A stretch of 64,000 nt of DNA, from contig CAVPIK010000004.1 of the NCBI GenBank assembly GCA_963704975.1, positions 1 to 64,000 on the forward strand, written 5' to 3'. Below, piece by piece: positions 11,124 to 21,864 of this stretch; positions within the stretch are counted from its first letter, which is position 1, and each line of letters starts with the position of its first letter. This DNA comes from JAGNDO01 sp963704975. GTDB lineage: Bacteria > Chloroflexota > Anaerolineae > Caldilineales > Caldilineaceae. The notes beneath the pieces are model-generated. The model did no database searches and was not told where the DNA came from. It was given only the letters and a program-made list of their open reading frames with translations. The translations under genes were made by a program, and so were the position numbers.

Positions 11124-11183
11124 CAATCAGAACCATTTCAGGATTGTGTTCTGATTGACACATTGAATCTTCAATGATAGTAT
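11124..11183 (+). promoter_or_regulatory. promoter with inverted repeat overlapping the -35 box
   Basis: TTGACA (11155-11160) and TAGTAT (11178-11183) are 17 bp apart, a good sigma70-like promoter for the binding-protein gene at 11398. CAATCAGAAC (11124-11133) is exactly inverted at 11148-11157 as GTTCTGATTG and runs into the -35 box, as an operator or a terminator-like stem could. About 215 nt of leader follow before the gene, with no other clear structure. Confidence 0.55.
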
Positions 11184-11397
11184 TGCCCTACGGTTCTCGG
11201 TGTCAACTTCCCTTGGATTCTTCTGTATAATTCTGGTCAAACCCTGGTCTACCCCATTACTTCGCCACAACTTCCGAAAATCCTCATCGGGAGTTCTGTT
11301 TCCCAATAGCTATCCAGTAGATTTTGCATCCTTCCAATTTGTATCCTTCCAATTAGTGTTGTGTTTCCCAATTCAATTCCCAATAAGGAGAAAAAGT

Positions 11398-13344
11398 ATG
11401 GCTAAACAACGAAAGACATTTCTGATCGTTGGCCTCTTGATCCTGGTTGCCATGGTTCTGGCTGCCTGTCCTGCTCAACCTGCGGCTGAGCCGACGGTTG
11501 TGGAGGTCACCCGTGAGGTCGAAAAGATTGTCGAGAAGGAAGTTGTCAAGGAAGTTCAGACCGAAGTTGAAAAGATTGTCGAAGTGACGGCCGAAGACTA
11601 CACCACGCCCCACCCCATCCTGAGCGACATTGTCGTGCGCCAGGCTATCGCCCAGTGCATCAACCGGGACGAGCTGATCGCCTCCGTCTACCCCTATGTG
11701 GCGGACGATGTGAAGCCCACCCTGCGCATGGACACCTTCCTGCCCAAGAGCCACTGGGCCTACAGCGGCGGCTACACGGATTATGCCTATGATCCGGCCG
11801 CGGCCAGCGCTGCCTTGGAAGCCGCTGGCTGGGTTGATGGCGGTGATGGTATCCGCACCAAGGATGGCAACCGTCTTTCCCTGAAGTTCACCACCACCAC
11901 CGCCCAGTTCCGCCAGACCTGGGCCGCCGTCGCCGAGCAGAACCTGCTGGACTGCGGTATCGAGATCATCCGTCTGCACACCCCCGCCTCCTGGTGGTTC
12001 GGTGACAGCACGGGTCTGCAACGTCGTGACTTCGAGCTGGGCGCCTTCGCCTGGGTCGGTCAGACCGACCCCAGCCGGTCGCACCCTCTACGCCTGCAAC
12101 CAGATTCCCCTGCCCAGCAACAACTGGGAAGGCCAGAACTACATGGGCTGGTGCAACGAAGAGGCCAGCCAGGCCATCGTCGCCGGCCAACAACACCCTG
12201 ATTCAGGCTGAGCGCGTCGCCGGCCTACGATATCGTGCAGAAGGCAGTTCTCCGCCGACATGGTCTCTCTGCCCCTCTTCCAGCGGGCCGAGGCCGAGGC
12301 CTGGGGCATCAACCTGCTCAACTTCCGCCCGGACCCCACCGAGTACACCTCGGCCAACTCCTGGGAATGGGAACTGGCTGACGGCGGCGACACCTGGTCG
12401 TCGGCTTCTCCCAGGAACCCTCCACCATGTTCACCCTGATCGCTTCGGCTGCGGTGCAGCGCCAGATCGCCCAGATGGGTGTTGGCAACCTGTACACCCA
12501 GTACAGCTATGACTACCAGCCCGTGACTGCAGGACGCCTTTGGCGACGATTGAGAATGGTCTGGCCACCAACGAGATGGTGGAAGTCACCGCCGGCGACA
12601 TGGTCTACAACGTGGACGGCGAGCCCGAAGAACTGGCCGCCGGCACCAAGATCATCGTCGATGGCGAGCAGATGGAGTACGACGGCTCCAGCGCTGTGAT
12701 GATGCCCCAGTTGATGGTCAACTACAAGTAAGCCGACTTCACCTGGAGCGATGGCTCGCCGGCTTCTGCCGGCGACGTGGAATTGGCCCACCAGATCGAC
12801 TGTGACAAGGACTCCGGTGCGGTTTCCTTCATCACCTGTGATGCCATGGCCAGCACGTGAGTTTGGCCCCGGCGTGGAAGCCACTGTCACCTATCTGCCC
12901 GGCTACCAGTCTCCGACCTACTTCCTGTCCCGCTTGGGGCGAACTCTACCCCAGCCATCAGGTCCTGAGCGATGGCCGCAGTCTGAGCCGATGTGCCGGC
13001 GGCTGAGTGGGCCACCCTGCCCGAGATCGCCGAGAAGCCGCTTGAGCTATGGTCCCTTCGTCATCACCGACTGGGTGAAGGGCGAGCGGATCGAGCTGGA
13101 AGTGAACCCCTACTACGAGCCTGCGCCCAAGGTGCAGAAGATCATCGTCATCTTCGTTCAGGACACCAACCAGGCTGTGGCCCAGTTGTTGGCCGGCGAT
13201 GTGGATTACCTGGAGCGAGCCACCCTGGGTGGCGGCGCCGAGGTCCAGACTGTGATCGATGCAGCTGCAGAAGGCAAGGTCAATGTGGAGATCATCCCCA
13301 GCCCGACCTGGGAACACATCGACATGAATCTGTACACCAAGTAG
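11398..13344 (+). pseudogene. SBP family 5 peptide-binding lipoprotein, halves in permuted order, many frameshifts
   Basis: Begins as a normal lipoprotein: ATG 11398 after AGGAGAAAAAGT, signal with LAAC, and linker VVEVTREVEKIVEKEVV. The next segment is the family's C-terminal half: HPILSDIVVRQAIAQCINRD, then AGWVDGGDGIRTKDG, LPLFQR and the usual C-terminal NSWEWEL. This runs straight into the family's N-terminal half: VVGFSQEPSTMF, FTWSDGSPASAGDV, YGPFVITDWVKGERIELE and NPYYEPAP, and stops after PTWEHIDMNLYTK. In the neighbouring SBP at 18089 the order is the reverse. Roughly a dozen single-base indels (near 12076, 12192, 12220, 12248, 12394, 12530, 12541, 12859, 12940, 12988, 13048) and one in-frame TAA (12729) interrupt it. 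It may be a real permuted gene, a decayed copy or a misassembly. Confidence 0.75.
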
Positions 13345-13370
13345 TCGTTTGAGTTCTCCGTTCGCAATGT

Positions 13371-13410
13371 GCGTGATGGTGGTGGCAGTAATGTGATACC
13401 ACCATCACGC
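13371..13410 (+). terminator. perfect 13-bp hairpin after the permuted SBP gene
   Basis: GCGTGATGGTGGT (13371-13383) pairs with ACCACCATCACGC (13398-13410) around a 14-nt loop. No U-tract follows, so it is either part of a double terminator with the next hairpin or an mRNA-stabilising stem. Confidence 0.55.
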
Positions 13411-13426
13411 ATGTCGTGTAACACTG

Positions 13427-13468
13427 AAAGCGGGTGGGGCATTCCACACGAATGTTCCACCCGCTTTT
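13427..13468 (+). terminator. Rho-independent terminator before the second permease pair
   Basis: AAAGCGGGTGG (13427-13437) pairs with CCACCCGCTTTT (13457-13468). The stem ends in TTTT, giving a U-tract. It lies between the SBP gene and the oppB-like gene. Confidence 0.75.
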
Positions 13469-13509
13469 GACTTTCAGCCGTGTTGATTTTGGTATGGAGC
13501 GCTGAAATT

Positions 13510-14727
13510 ATGACCAACTATCTGATCCGCCGCGTCTTCCAGATGATTTTTGTGATCTTCTTGTCTGCGTTGGCAACGTTTGTTCTTTTTAATATCGCGC
13601 CGGGTGGCCCGTTGACTGGTTTGCAGCAACAGCAGCAGCAGTTGAGCCGGGAGGACATTGCCCGCATCCGCGCCCAATACGAGTTGGATCTCTACATGCC
13701 CGTGCGTTTTTCGCGTTGGCTGATCGGCGTGCCTTCTGGCCCCATCACCCTGGCCGGGCAGGAAGTCTTTGCCAATACCCCCGTGGGTTGTTATCTGCCC
13801 CGGGAGGAGCAGGTAACGGATCGCAACGGCGAGACAGTCACTCGACCGACCGGATGTGACGATTATGTCTATCTGTCTGAAATGCCTGAACTGCATCCGG
13901 CCATTCGTAGCAGCAAAGGCATTTTGCGCGGTGATTTTGGCTTGAGTACGGTCATTCGTCCTGGGCGCCCGGTCTTGGATGAACTGCTCAGTCGTCTGAA
14001 CGCCACGCTGGAATTGTTGGTTTCAGCAACGCTGCTTTCGTTGCTGATTGGGGTTCCTATCGGTATTTATAGCGCCGTTCACCAATATTCCCGTTTCGAT
14101 TATTTCTTTACAACCCTGGCCTTTATCGGATCCTCCATGCCGGTCTTCTTTTTTGCCTTGTTGTTGATCTTGGTCTTTTCGGTGGCCCCCGTTTTCCTGG
14201 CGGACACCATCCCCTGGATCCCGCGTCTGCCTTCCGGCCTGCGGGAGGCCATGCGTGGTTACAGCATCGCCACATGGCTGCCCCAGGTAGAAGCCGGATC
14301 ACTTTGGGATCGCCTTCTACATCTGTTCATGCCTCTGCTGGTGCTGACCTTCTTCAATATGGCCGGCTGGAGTCGCTTTGTGCGCACATCCATGCTTGAG
14401 GTCTTGCGCCAGGACTATGTACGCACGGCCCGGGCCAAGGGGTTGATGGAGCGGGTTGTGATCTACAAGCATACCCTGCGCAATGCCCTGATTCCTTTTG
14501 TGACGATTCTGGTGTTGACCATTCCTGGCATCTTTAGCGGCGCGATCATCACGGAGACGGTCTTTGCCTGGCCGGGGATGGGGCGGCTCTATTTCGACGC
14601 CCTCAGCCGCAGCGACTGGCCGGTAGCTTTGGCCTTCATCTTTATCACCGCTGTGCTGACGGTTTTTGCCCTGTTGTTGGGGGATATTCTCTACACGGTG
14701 GTTGACCCACGCATCAAGTATAAATAG
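13510..14727 (+). CDS. peptide ABC transporter permease, OppB/DppB-like (long form)
   Basis: 405 aa, intact. It begins MTNYLIRRVFQMIFVIFLSA; ATG 13510 is preferred to an upstream TTG because homologous permeases start at this helix. It is longer than the other two OppB proteins here because of an insert of about 60 residues between helix 1 and helix 2 (TLAGQEVFANTPVGCYLPRE to MPELHPAIRSS). The coupling loop QDYVRTARAKGLMERVVIYK lies near residue 300 and the tail is DILYTVVDPRIKYK. It is the first gene after the terminator at 13427 and is followed 26 bp later by its OppC partner. Confidence 0.92.
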   Translation: MTNYLIRRVFQMIFVIFLSALATFVLFNIAPGGPLTGLQQQQQQLSREDIARIRAQYELDLYMPVRFSRWLIGVPSGPITLAGQEVFANTPVGCYLPREEQVTDRNGETVTRPTGCDDYVYLSEMPELHPAIRSSKGILRGDFGLSTVIRPGRPVLDELLSRLNATLELLVSATLLSLLIGVPIGIYSAVHQYSRFDYFFTTLAFIGSSMPVFFFALLLILVFSVAPVFLADTIPWIPRLPSGLREAMRGYSIATWLPQVEAGSLWDRLLHLFMPLLVLTFFNMAGWSRFVRTSMLEVLRQDYVRTARAKGLMERVVIYKHTLRNALIPFVTILVLTIPGIFSGAIITETVFAWPGMGRLYFDALSRSDWPVALAFIFITAVLTVFALLLGDILYTVVDPRIKYK

Positions 14728-14753
14728 ATCCCTAGTTCATGGAGTAGCAACCT

Positions 14754-15752
14754 ATGGCGGCAACAGCCGATTCGCTTCCAGTCATAAAACAGAAGGCCGA
14801 AAAGTCGGATAGCCAATTGATGGTCGTGGCGCGTCGTTTTACACGCCACAAATTGGCCGTTATCTCTTTGGTTTTGATTCTGCTTATTTTTATCGCATCC
14901 CTGCTGGCTCCGGTGATCACCACCTTTCCTCGGGATGCGGTGGATATTTCGGCACCCGTACGGCCTGGTCCTCCCGGTATCGCCGGCAGCGATGGCCGCA
15001 TCCACCTCCTGGGTATCGATAACCTGGGGCGAGATCTCTTCACCCGTTTGCTTTACGCTGCTCGGGTCTCCCTCTCCATCGCTTTTTCCGTGGTGCTGCT
15101 TTCCGAGACCATCGGCGTGATCATCGGCGCGGTGGCGGGTATTACAAAGGGTGGGTGGATACGGTCATCTCCCGGGTGATCGAGTTTATGCTCACGATTC
15201 CCCTTTTGCCGATTCTGCTGATCCTTTCGGCCATTATGATCAACACGGATGCCAAACTGCCCTTGCCGGGTTTTGCTATCAAGGCGTTGAGCGCGGTGCT
15301 GTTGGCCCCGGAACGGGAAGCCAACCAGGTCTTTGTGCTGGTGATGATCATCGTCATCTTCGGTTGGTTGGGGGCCGCCCGTCTCATGCGGGGGATGGTG
15401 CTCTCCCTCAGCGAGCAGGACTTTGTGGAATCCCTGAAGGCCCTGGGCGCGTCCGATGCCCGCATCATCTTCCGCCATCTGATCCCCAACGGTATTGCAC
15501 CGATCCTGGTCAACGCCAGTCTGAGCTTGGGCGGTGTGATTATTCTTGAAGCCTCTCTCAGCTTTCTTGGGCTTGGGCGTGCAGGACCCGACGCCCACCT
15601 GGGGCAACATGCTCAACTCATCCCAGAGCTATATGTTCCAACATCCCTGGCTGCCCTTGGTCCCTGGTATTCCCCTGGTGATTGTGGCCTTGGGCTTTAA
15701 CTTCATCGGCGATGGGCTGCGGGATGCGTTGGATCCTCGGCTTAAGCGATAG
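14754..15752 (+). CDS. peptide ABC transporter permease, OppC/DppC-like (two compensating frameshifts)
   Basis: About 332 aa once a missing G near 15138 and an extra G near 15577 are allowed for. The first break joins GVIIGAVAG to YYKGWVDTVISRVIEFML; the second joins ASLSFLGLG to VQDPTPTWGNMLN. Both junctions are standard in OppC proteins. The N-terminal helix lies near residues 35-57 (LAVISLVLILLIFIASLLAP), the coupling loop is SLSEQDFVESLKALGASDAR and the end is DGLRDALDPRLKR. Because the two indels cancel and flank conserved sequence, errors are more likely than decay. Confidence 0.88.
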
Positions 15753-15823
15753 AAGCGAAGAATTACACATAGCATTGTCATCTTCTATTTTTTTGCGAAT
15801 AATCGATTGGGTAAGGTTATCCG

Positions 15824-16903
15824 ATGGCTGATAATAACAAATTCACTTCCCAGCCTCTCTTGGAAATCAAAGGGCTGAAAACTTTTTTCTACACCGAAGA
15901 TGGTGTGGTGAAGGCCGTCAACGGCGTGGATTTCGTCATCCGCCCCGGCGAGGTGATGGGGTTGGTGGGCGAATCGGGCAGCGGCAAGAGCGTCACCTCC
16001 CTGTCGATCATGCGGCTGCTTGGCGGTTCCGGCAAGATCGTGGAAGGTCAGGTGATCTTTGATGGCAAAGATCTGACCAAGGTGCCGGAGAGTGAGATGC
16101 TCACCCTGCGCGGCAACAAGATGTCCATGATCTTTCAGCAACCTACCAGTTGTCTGAACCCGGTCTTTCGCATCGGGGATCAGATCGCCGAATCCATTAT
16201 GGTGCATCAGCAGATGGACCGTAAGGAGGCCATGCGCCAGGTGATCGAGTTGTTGCGCAAAGTTGGCATCTCCGACCCAGAGCGACGCATCAGAGCCTAT
16301 CCCCACGAGATTTCCGGTGGTCAGGCCCAGCGGGTGATGATTGCCATGGCCCTCTCGTGTCTGCCCAAACTGCTCATCGCCGACGAGCCGACCACGGCTC
16401 TGGACGTGACCATCCAGGCCCAGATTCTGGACCTGATGCGCAAGCTGCGCACGGACACGGACACGGCCATTCTGCTTATCACCCACGATATGGGCGTGGT
16501 GGCGGAGATGTGCGACAGCGTGGCGGTGATGTATGCCGGGCAGATCGTCGAGTACACCGATGTGAACACCCTCTTTGACAAGCCCCTGCACCCCTACACC
16601 GAGGGGCTGCTGGCTGCCATCCCTGTGCTGGGCGTGGTTCAAGAGTCTCTGGCCGTCATCCCCGGCTCGGTTCCCGATCTGATCCATCTGCCGCCGGGCT
16701 GCAAGTTTGCGCCCCGCTGCCCGTATGTCAAAGAACTTTGTGTTGCAGAGGTGCCCGAACTGATCCAGATTGAAGAAGGCCATTCGGCCCGCTGTCACAT
16801 GCGCCATCCGGCCACAGCGGCCCAATGGGCAGGGGTGGGGCGAGCCGACTGGAATTTCATGGGTGATGAAGTGCTTGTGGAAATAGCGGGGGGTACAGAA
16901 TAG
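15824..16903 (+). CDS. peptide ABC transporter ATPase, OppD/DppD-like
   Basis: Intact 359-aa ATPase of the second locus. Motifs: Walker A GESGSGKSVTSLSIM, Q-loop MIFQQPTSCLNPVF (with QQP in place of the more usual QDP), signature ISGGQAQRVMIAMALS, Walker B LLIADEPTTALD and switch His in LITHDMGVVAEM. The C-terminal tail has HPYTEGLLAAIPVLG and CKFAPRCPYVKELC. It extends about 25 residues further than usual, with WAGVGRADWNFMGDE near the end. The next ATPase gene starts 3 bp after its stop, so the two are co-transcribed. Confidence 0.93.
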   Translation: MADNNKFTSQPLLEIKGLKTFFYTEDGVVKAVNGVDFVIRPGEVMGLVGESGSGKSVTSLSIMRLLGGSGKIVEGQVIFDGKDLTKVPESEMLTLRGNKMSMIFQQPTSCLNPVFRIGDQIAESIMVHQQMDRKEAMRQVIELLRKVGISDPERRIRAYPHEISGGQAQRVMIAMALSCLPKLLIADEPTTALDVTIQAQILDLMRKLRTDTDTAILLITHDMGVVAEMCDSVAVMYAGQIVEYTDVNTLFDKPLHPYTEGLLAAIPVLGVVQESLAVIPGSVPDLIHLPPGCKFAPRCPYVKELCVAEVPELIQIEEGHSARCHMRHPATAAQWAGVGRADWNFMGDEVLVEIAGGTE

Positions 16904-16906
16904 CTT

Positions 16907-17932
16907 ATGTCCATCGTTCCTACGCAGAAAAACGACATCCTGGTCGTTGATAATCTGAAAAAGTACTTCCCCGTCCGCTCCGGTCTGTTGCAACGGGTGT
17001 CGGCGTGGGTCAAAGCCGTGGATGGAGTCAGTTTCACCATTCGGGACGGTGAGACCTTCGGTCTGGTCGGTGAATCCGGCTGCGGCAAGACCACGGTCAG
17101 CCGTACGATCCTGCGGCTGCAAGAGGCCACCGCTGGCTCGGTCACTTTCAACGGGGAGGATGTCTTCTCTGGGGGCCGCAGCGGGATGAAGGCTCTGCGT
17201 CGCAACATGCAGATCGTCTTCCAGGACCCGTACTCCTCTCTGGATCCGCGTATGCCCGTCGGCGAGATCATTGCCGAAGGGTTGCACATTCACGGTATCG
17301 GTAAACCTGCTGAGCGCAAAGAGATCGTCCAGGAGATGTTGGCCAAGGTGGGGCTGAACCCTTACCACGCCCAGCGCTATCCTCACGAGTTTTCCGGTGG
17401 ACAGCGTCAGCGTATCGGCATTGCCCGGGCCTTGGCCCTGCAGCCCAAATTCATCATTTGCGATGAACCGGTCTCGGCGCTGGATGTTTCGATCCAGTCT
17501 CAGGTGCTCAATCTCCTGCGCAAACTCCAGGATGAATTTGGCCTGACCTATCTGTTCGTGGCCCACAATCTGAGCGTTGTCGAACATATCAGCGACCGGG
17601 TGGGGGTGATGTATCTGGGCAAGATGGCGGAGATCACGGACCGCGAAACGCTCTATCGCAACCCATTGCATCCCTACACCCAGGCTCTGTTGTCGGCCAT
17701 CCCGGTTCCCGACCCACGACGCGTCCGTCAACGGATTGTCTTGAAGGGTGATGTGCCCTCGCCGCTGAACCCGCCCAGTGGCTGCCGCTTCCATACCCGT
17801 TGCCCCGTTGCCCAGGAGATCTGCAGCCAGGTTGAACCGGTTTTTGAGGAGAAGGCCCCGGATCATTTCGTTGCCTGTCATCTGGTGGAAAAAAGCCAGG
17901 TCTATTCATCCAACATTGAACTACTCGGCTAA
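16907..17932 (+). CDS. peptide ABC transporter ATPase, OppF/DppF-like
   Basis: Intact 341-aa partner of the preceding ATPase. Walker A is GESGCGKTTVSRTIL, Q-loop IVFQDPYSSLDPRM, signature FSGGQRQRIGIARALA and Walker B FIICDEPVSALD. The switch His is in VAHNLSVVEHI, where Asn replaces the usual Asp after it. The oligopeptide tail has HPYTQALLSAIPVPDP and CRFHTRCPVAQEIC. A strong terminator lies about 90 bp downstream, separating the B-C-D-F block from two further binding-protein genes. Confidence 0.93.
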   Translation: MSIVPTQKNDILVVDNLKKYFPVRSGLLQRVSAWVKAVDGVSFTIRDGETFGLVGESGCGKTTVSRTILRLQEATAGSVTFNGEDVFSGGRSGMKALRRNMQIVFQDPYSSLDPRMPVGEIIAEGLHIHGIGKPAERKEIVQEMLAKVGLNPYHAQRYPHEFSGGQRQRIGIARALALQPKFIICDEPVSALDVSIQSQVLNLLRKLQDEFGLTYLFVAHNLSVVEHISDRVGVMYLGKMAEITDRETLYRNPLHPYTQALLSAIPVPDPRRVRQRIVLKGDVPSPLNPPSGCRFHTRCPVAQEICSQVEPVFEEKAPDHFVACHLVEKSQVYSSNIELLG

Positions 17933-18024
17933 AGGTGTGCCCGTGGTACCATGGGGCGCAGTTGACCCGGTCATCTCCGTTGAATCCTGATTTCTCCCGG
18001 CGCATGGTCAACGACTGAAACAAA

Positions 18025-18065
18025 CAGACCACGTCCCGATCTGGTTGGGGACGTGGTCTGTTTTT
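18025..18065 (+). terminator. strong Rho-independent terminator after the second ATPase pair
   Basis: CAGACCACGTCCC (18025-18037) pairs with GGGACGTGGTCTG (18048-18060) and is followed by TTTTT. Confidence 0.85.
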
Positions 18066-18088
18066 GCTAAACAAGCAAGGAGAAAGGA

Positions 18089-20075
18089 ATGACTACACAA
18101 CGAAAGGTATCTCTATTCGTTGGTCTTCTGATTTTGATTGCCGGGGTCGTAGCGCTCTCCGCCTATTTTGCCCGGAGTCCAGGCGAGCCCCAGGTGATCC
18201 AGGAGACGGTGGTGGTGGAAAAGATTGTGACACAAGAGGTAGAAAAGATTGTGACACAAGAGGTCGAAAAGGTCGTGGAGGTTCAGGTGACGCCAACCTC
18301 GCCGCCTTCGGGTCCCAAGACCATCGTCATCTGTCAGGCGCAAGAGCCCGATACCCTCTATGAATACGCTGGCACCATGCAGGCTGCCAACTATGTGAAA
18401 TCCGTTTTGGGTTACGACTTGTACAGCTTCTTCACCAGTGCTGACTTTGAGTACCAACCCGTGGCTCTGCAGGCGTTGCCCACCCTGGAGAATGGTGGCG
18501 TCGTTCTGGAAAAGATAACCATCAATCCTGGAGATGTTATCACCTATCTCGATCCAACCACTGGCATGGTTGTTTCCGACACCACTGCTCTTGACGGTCC
18601 TATCGAGTTGGACCAGATCGCCATGACATTTAAGATCCGACCGGGCCTGATGTGGGAAGACGGCATACCCATCACCGCAGCGGATTATGAACTTTCCTTC
18701 AAGCTTTACATGGATGCGGACACCCCGAATCCCAACCGCCTGGCTGGTGAGCGAACCGCTGAATTCGCCATGCTTGACGACACCACCCAGAGGGTCAAGC
18801 TATTGCCCGGTCTTACCCCGGCAGACTATATCCAGTATATGTGGGATCCCATGCCCGCCCATATTCTAGGCGACATGGCTCCGGGCACTATCGCCCAGAG
18901 CAGCTTCGCCCGATCCCCCCTCTCCTTCGGTCCTTTCAAGATGGCCGAGTGGGTTGAAGGTCAGTATATCCGTGTGGTTAAGAATGAAAACTATTGGCGC
19001 GAAGGGTATCCAAAACTGGACGAAGTCACCTTTAAGTTCATCCCTGACGCCGACCAACTCCTGGCCCAGCTTCTCAGCGGTGACTGTGACGTGGGTACCG
19101 AGGACGGCATGACTCCTCGATCAAAGCCCACTCTTGGATCAGGCTCAAGCTGAAGGTATTCTGGTACCCTATTACAAGCGTGACACGGTCTGGGAACACA
19201 TCGATTTCGGCATGACCTCTGTGGATGGTCGCTACCAGTTCTTTGGCCCTATGGGCTATGCGGACCTGGGTGAACTGGATCTTGCGGATCCGGGTAGTTG
19301 GGTGAATACCCCAGCTTGGGAAGCTGCAAAGAACGTGCGCAAGGCCTTCGCTTTCTGTATTGACCGTCAGCATCTGCTTGACGAAGCCGTCTATGGACAT
19401 AGCGTCGTCATCCACAGCATCATTCCCGAAAATCACCCTTTCTATCCAACTGAGGGTCTGGTCCAGTACGAGTATAATCCAAATTTGGGCAGAGAACTGC
19501 TGGCTTCGGCTGGTTGGACTGAAACGGATGGCGACGGTTTTCTGGATCGAAACGGCATCAAATTTCAGGTGACCTTCAACACCACAGTCGATAACGCCAT
19601 GCGTGGGATCATTGCCCAACTGGTCCAGGAGAACCTGCGCACCTGTGGGGTTGATGTCGTCATCGAACTTGTGCCCACCCGTGAGTACTTCGGCGATGGC
19701 CCGGACGGTACACTCTTTGGTCGTTCCTTCGATCTGGCGGAATTTGCCTGGGTGGCCAGTGTGATACCGAGGACAAGCATGTACTATTGTGACCAATGGC
19801 CAGCCAAAGACAACAATTGGTCCGGATCAAATGACCCCGGCTACTGCAACCCGGCCTACGACGTGCTTGGCAAACAGGCCGAGGCTACCCTGAGTCGTGT
19901 GGAACAGAAGCGTCTGTATGCCCAGGCTTTGGCCATTTTGAGCGAAGATCTGCCTGTACTGCCTCTCTTCCAGCGTGTCGGCGTTTCTGCCACTCGGCCC
20001 GGTGTGTTGAACTACAAACCAAATTCCACCATTGACAGCCCCCTGTGGAACATTTGGGAGTGGGATATCGAGTGA
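18089..20075 (+). CDS. peptide-binding protein, SBP family 5, N-terminally membrane-anchored (one frameshift)
   Basis: About 661 aa after removing an extra C near 19115. The start has GGAGAAAGGA upstream. The N-terminal hydrophobic segment (KVSLFVGLLILIAGVVALSA) lacks a lipobox Cys, so the protein is probably held by an uncleaved helix. A heptad-like repeat EKIVTQEVEKIVTQEVEK follows, encoded by a short direct DNA repeat. The family order is normal: MWEDGIPITAADYELSF, SFGPFKMAEWVEGQ, then WEHIDFGM, VRKAFAFCIDRQHLLDE, LPLFQR and the terminal WNIWEWDIE. This makes it the internal reference for the permuted gene at 11398. The next SBP starts directly after its stop (TGAGTG). Confidence 0.87.
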
Positions 20076-21850
20076 GTGCATCTGAAGAATCAACCACGTT
20101 GGCTCATGGCGGCGGTAGGTTTGGTGTTGATTGTGGTGCTGGTTTGGGCGGGCAGCCGGATCTTTTCAAGACCGGCGATGGGCGATGTGCTGGGTGCGAC
20201 CACCTGCCGTCGGCGACTGAGTCCGTGATCGCGGCCACACAGACCCCATCAACGCCGACCGCCACCCCTGGCCCCCAGCCCCAGCCCGGCGGAACTGTGG
20301 TGGAGTTGATCGCCCGCCCGCCTGACGGTTTCAACCCTCTCCTCACCACCAACCGCACCAGCCTGGCCGTGGCCGCCAAACTCTACCCGGCCCTCTTGGG
20401 CCAAGATTCCCAAACCGGGGCCATTGTGCCCACGGCTCTTGCCACGGGCTGGACGGTCTCGGCGGATGGCCGCACCTACACCTTCGCCCTGACCGACCGG
20501 GCCGTGTGGAGCGACGGCGTGCCCGTCACCGGGGCGGATTTTGTCTTCACCTACCGGGCCGTGGCCGATGGCGGCGTGCAAAGCCCCTATCGCCCGGTGA
20601 CGGAGAACATCGCGGACATCCAAACGCCGGACGCCCACACAGTGGTGGTCACCCTGGCCGAGCCGGATTGCGACGTGCTCCCTGCCCTCACCCTGCCCTG
20701 GCTGCCCAGCCACCGCTACGCCCCAGACTTCAGCGACATGCGCACCAACCCCCTCAACTTGGTCCCCGATGTGAGCGCAGGCCCCCTGCTTTTTGCCGGG
20801 GCGGAGGCGGACGGAAGCGTGCGCCTGGCCCGCAACCCGAACTATTGGGCCGGGCCGGTGTGGATGGATGGCTGGACCTATCGGGTGGAAAGCGATCCGG
20901 CCCAGCGCTTGACCTTGCTGGCCACGGGCCAGGCGGACCTGACCCTGCTGCCCGCCAACGCCGTCATCGCCGACCCGCCGGGACCGGGGCTGGTGGCGTT
21001 TGAGTTTGCCGATGACGGCTATAGCTTTGTGGCGGTCAACCTGGCCGACCCAGGCGAGCCGGTGCCGGGGGTGGATGCGGACGGCAACCCGGTGGCCCAG
21101 CCACCCCATCCTGTGCTGGGCGATGTGACCGTGCGCCAGGCCCTGGCCCATGCCGTGGACTATGATCGGCTGATCGCCGAAGTCTATGCCGGCTACGGCC
21201 AGAGACAGACCAGCGCAGTTCTGCCCACGGTGGCCTGGGCCTATGCCGGCGATCTGCCCCCGATTCCCTACGATCCCGGCCAGGCCGCTGCCTTGCTGGA
21301 CAGCGCCGGTTGGACCTTGAATGGCGCCACCATTCGCCAGAAAGAGGGCCAACTCCTAAGCCTCACGCTGTTGGTGAACGATGACGATGCCGTGCGTCTG
21401 GATCTGGCCGCTCGATTGCAGGAACAATGGCAGGCCGTTGGTGTGGACATCACCGTTGAGACCGCTGAGTTTGGCGAGGTTGCCTTGGCTTTGCTGGATC
21501 AGACCTATGATCTGGTCGTGGCCGGCTGGTCAGATTTGGGGACATCCCCCCTTGATGAAGCCTTCTGGCGTCGAGATGCGGATCTGCCCGGGTCTGGATT
21601 CAACTTTACCAGTTATGCCAACCCCCAAGTGGAGGAACTGTTGACCTCGGCCCGCCAACTACCCGGCTGCGATCCCGCTCAACGGGCTGAAATCTATGGG
21701 CGTATCCAGGCGCAGCTTCAGGCGGATGTGCCCTATCTCTTTTTGAGCACCCAGCAGTCCACGCTGGTCTTCAGCAATCGGTGGCAAGGGATTGATCCCG
21801 GCCCGTGGGGGTATGCGGGAAATCTGGCAGCGTGGTTTTTGGCCGAATAG
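20076..21850 (+). CDS. peptide-binding protein, SBP family 5, signal-anchored (one frameshift)
   Basis: Start GTG 20076 abuts the previous stop and opens a frame with a membrane segment, MAAVGLVLIVVLVWAGSRIF. This frame must lose one base near 20206 (probably CCC read as CC) to join the long downstream frame at LPSATESVIAATQ. Corrected length is about 591 aa. A Thr/Pro-rich spacer (TQTPSTPTATPGPQPQP) leads into SBP_bac_5 sequence: TYTFALTDRAVWSDGVPVTG, LPWLPSHRYAPDFSDM, NPNYWAGPV, HPVLGDVTVRQALAHAVDYD and a terminal region with QGIDPGPWGY. It is closely related to the SBP at 22168 (shared WLPSH.YA.DFSD and IDPGPW/LDPGPW). Confidence 0.83.
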
Positions 21851-21864
21851 CCTCTTTGCAAGGA

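Noticed and set aside
15785..17881. A 698-codon open frame on the minus strand opposite the oppD/oppF-like genes
   Set aside because: It is a shadow of two well-supported ABC ATPase genes; its translation has no motifs, and codon bias in GC-rich DNA commonly produces such antisense frames.
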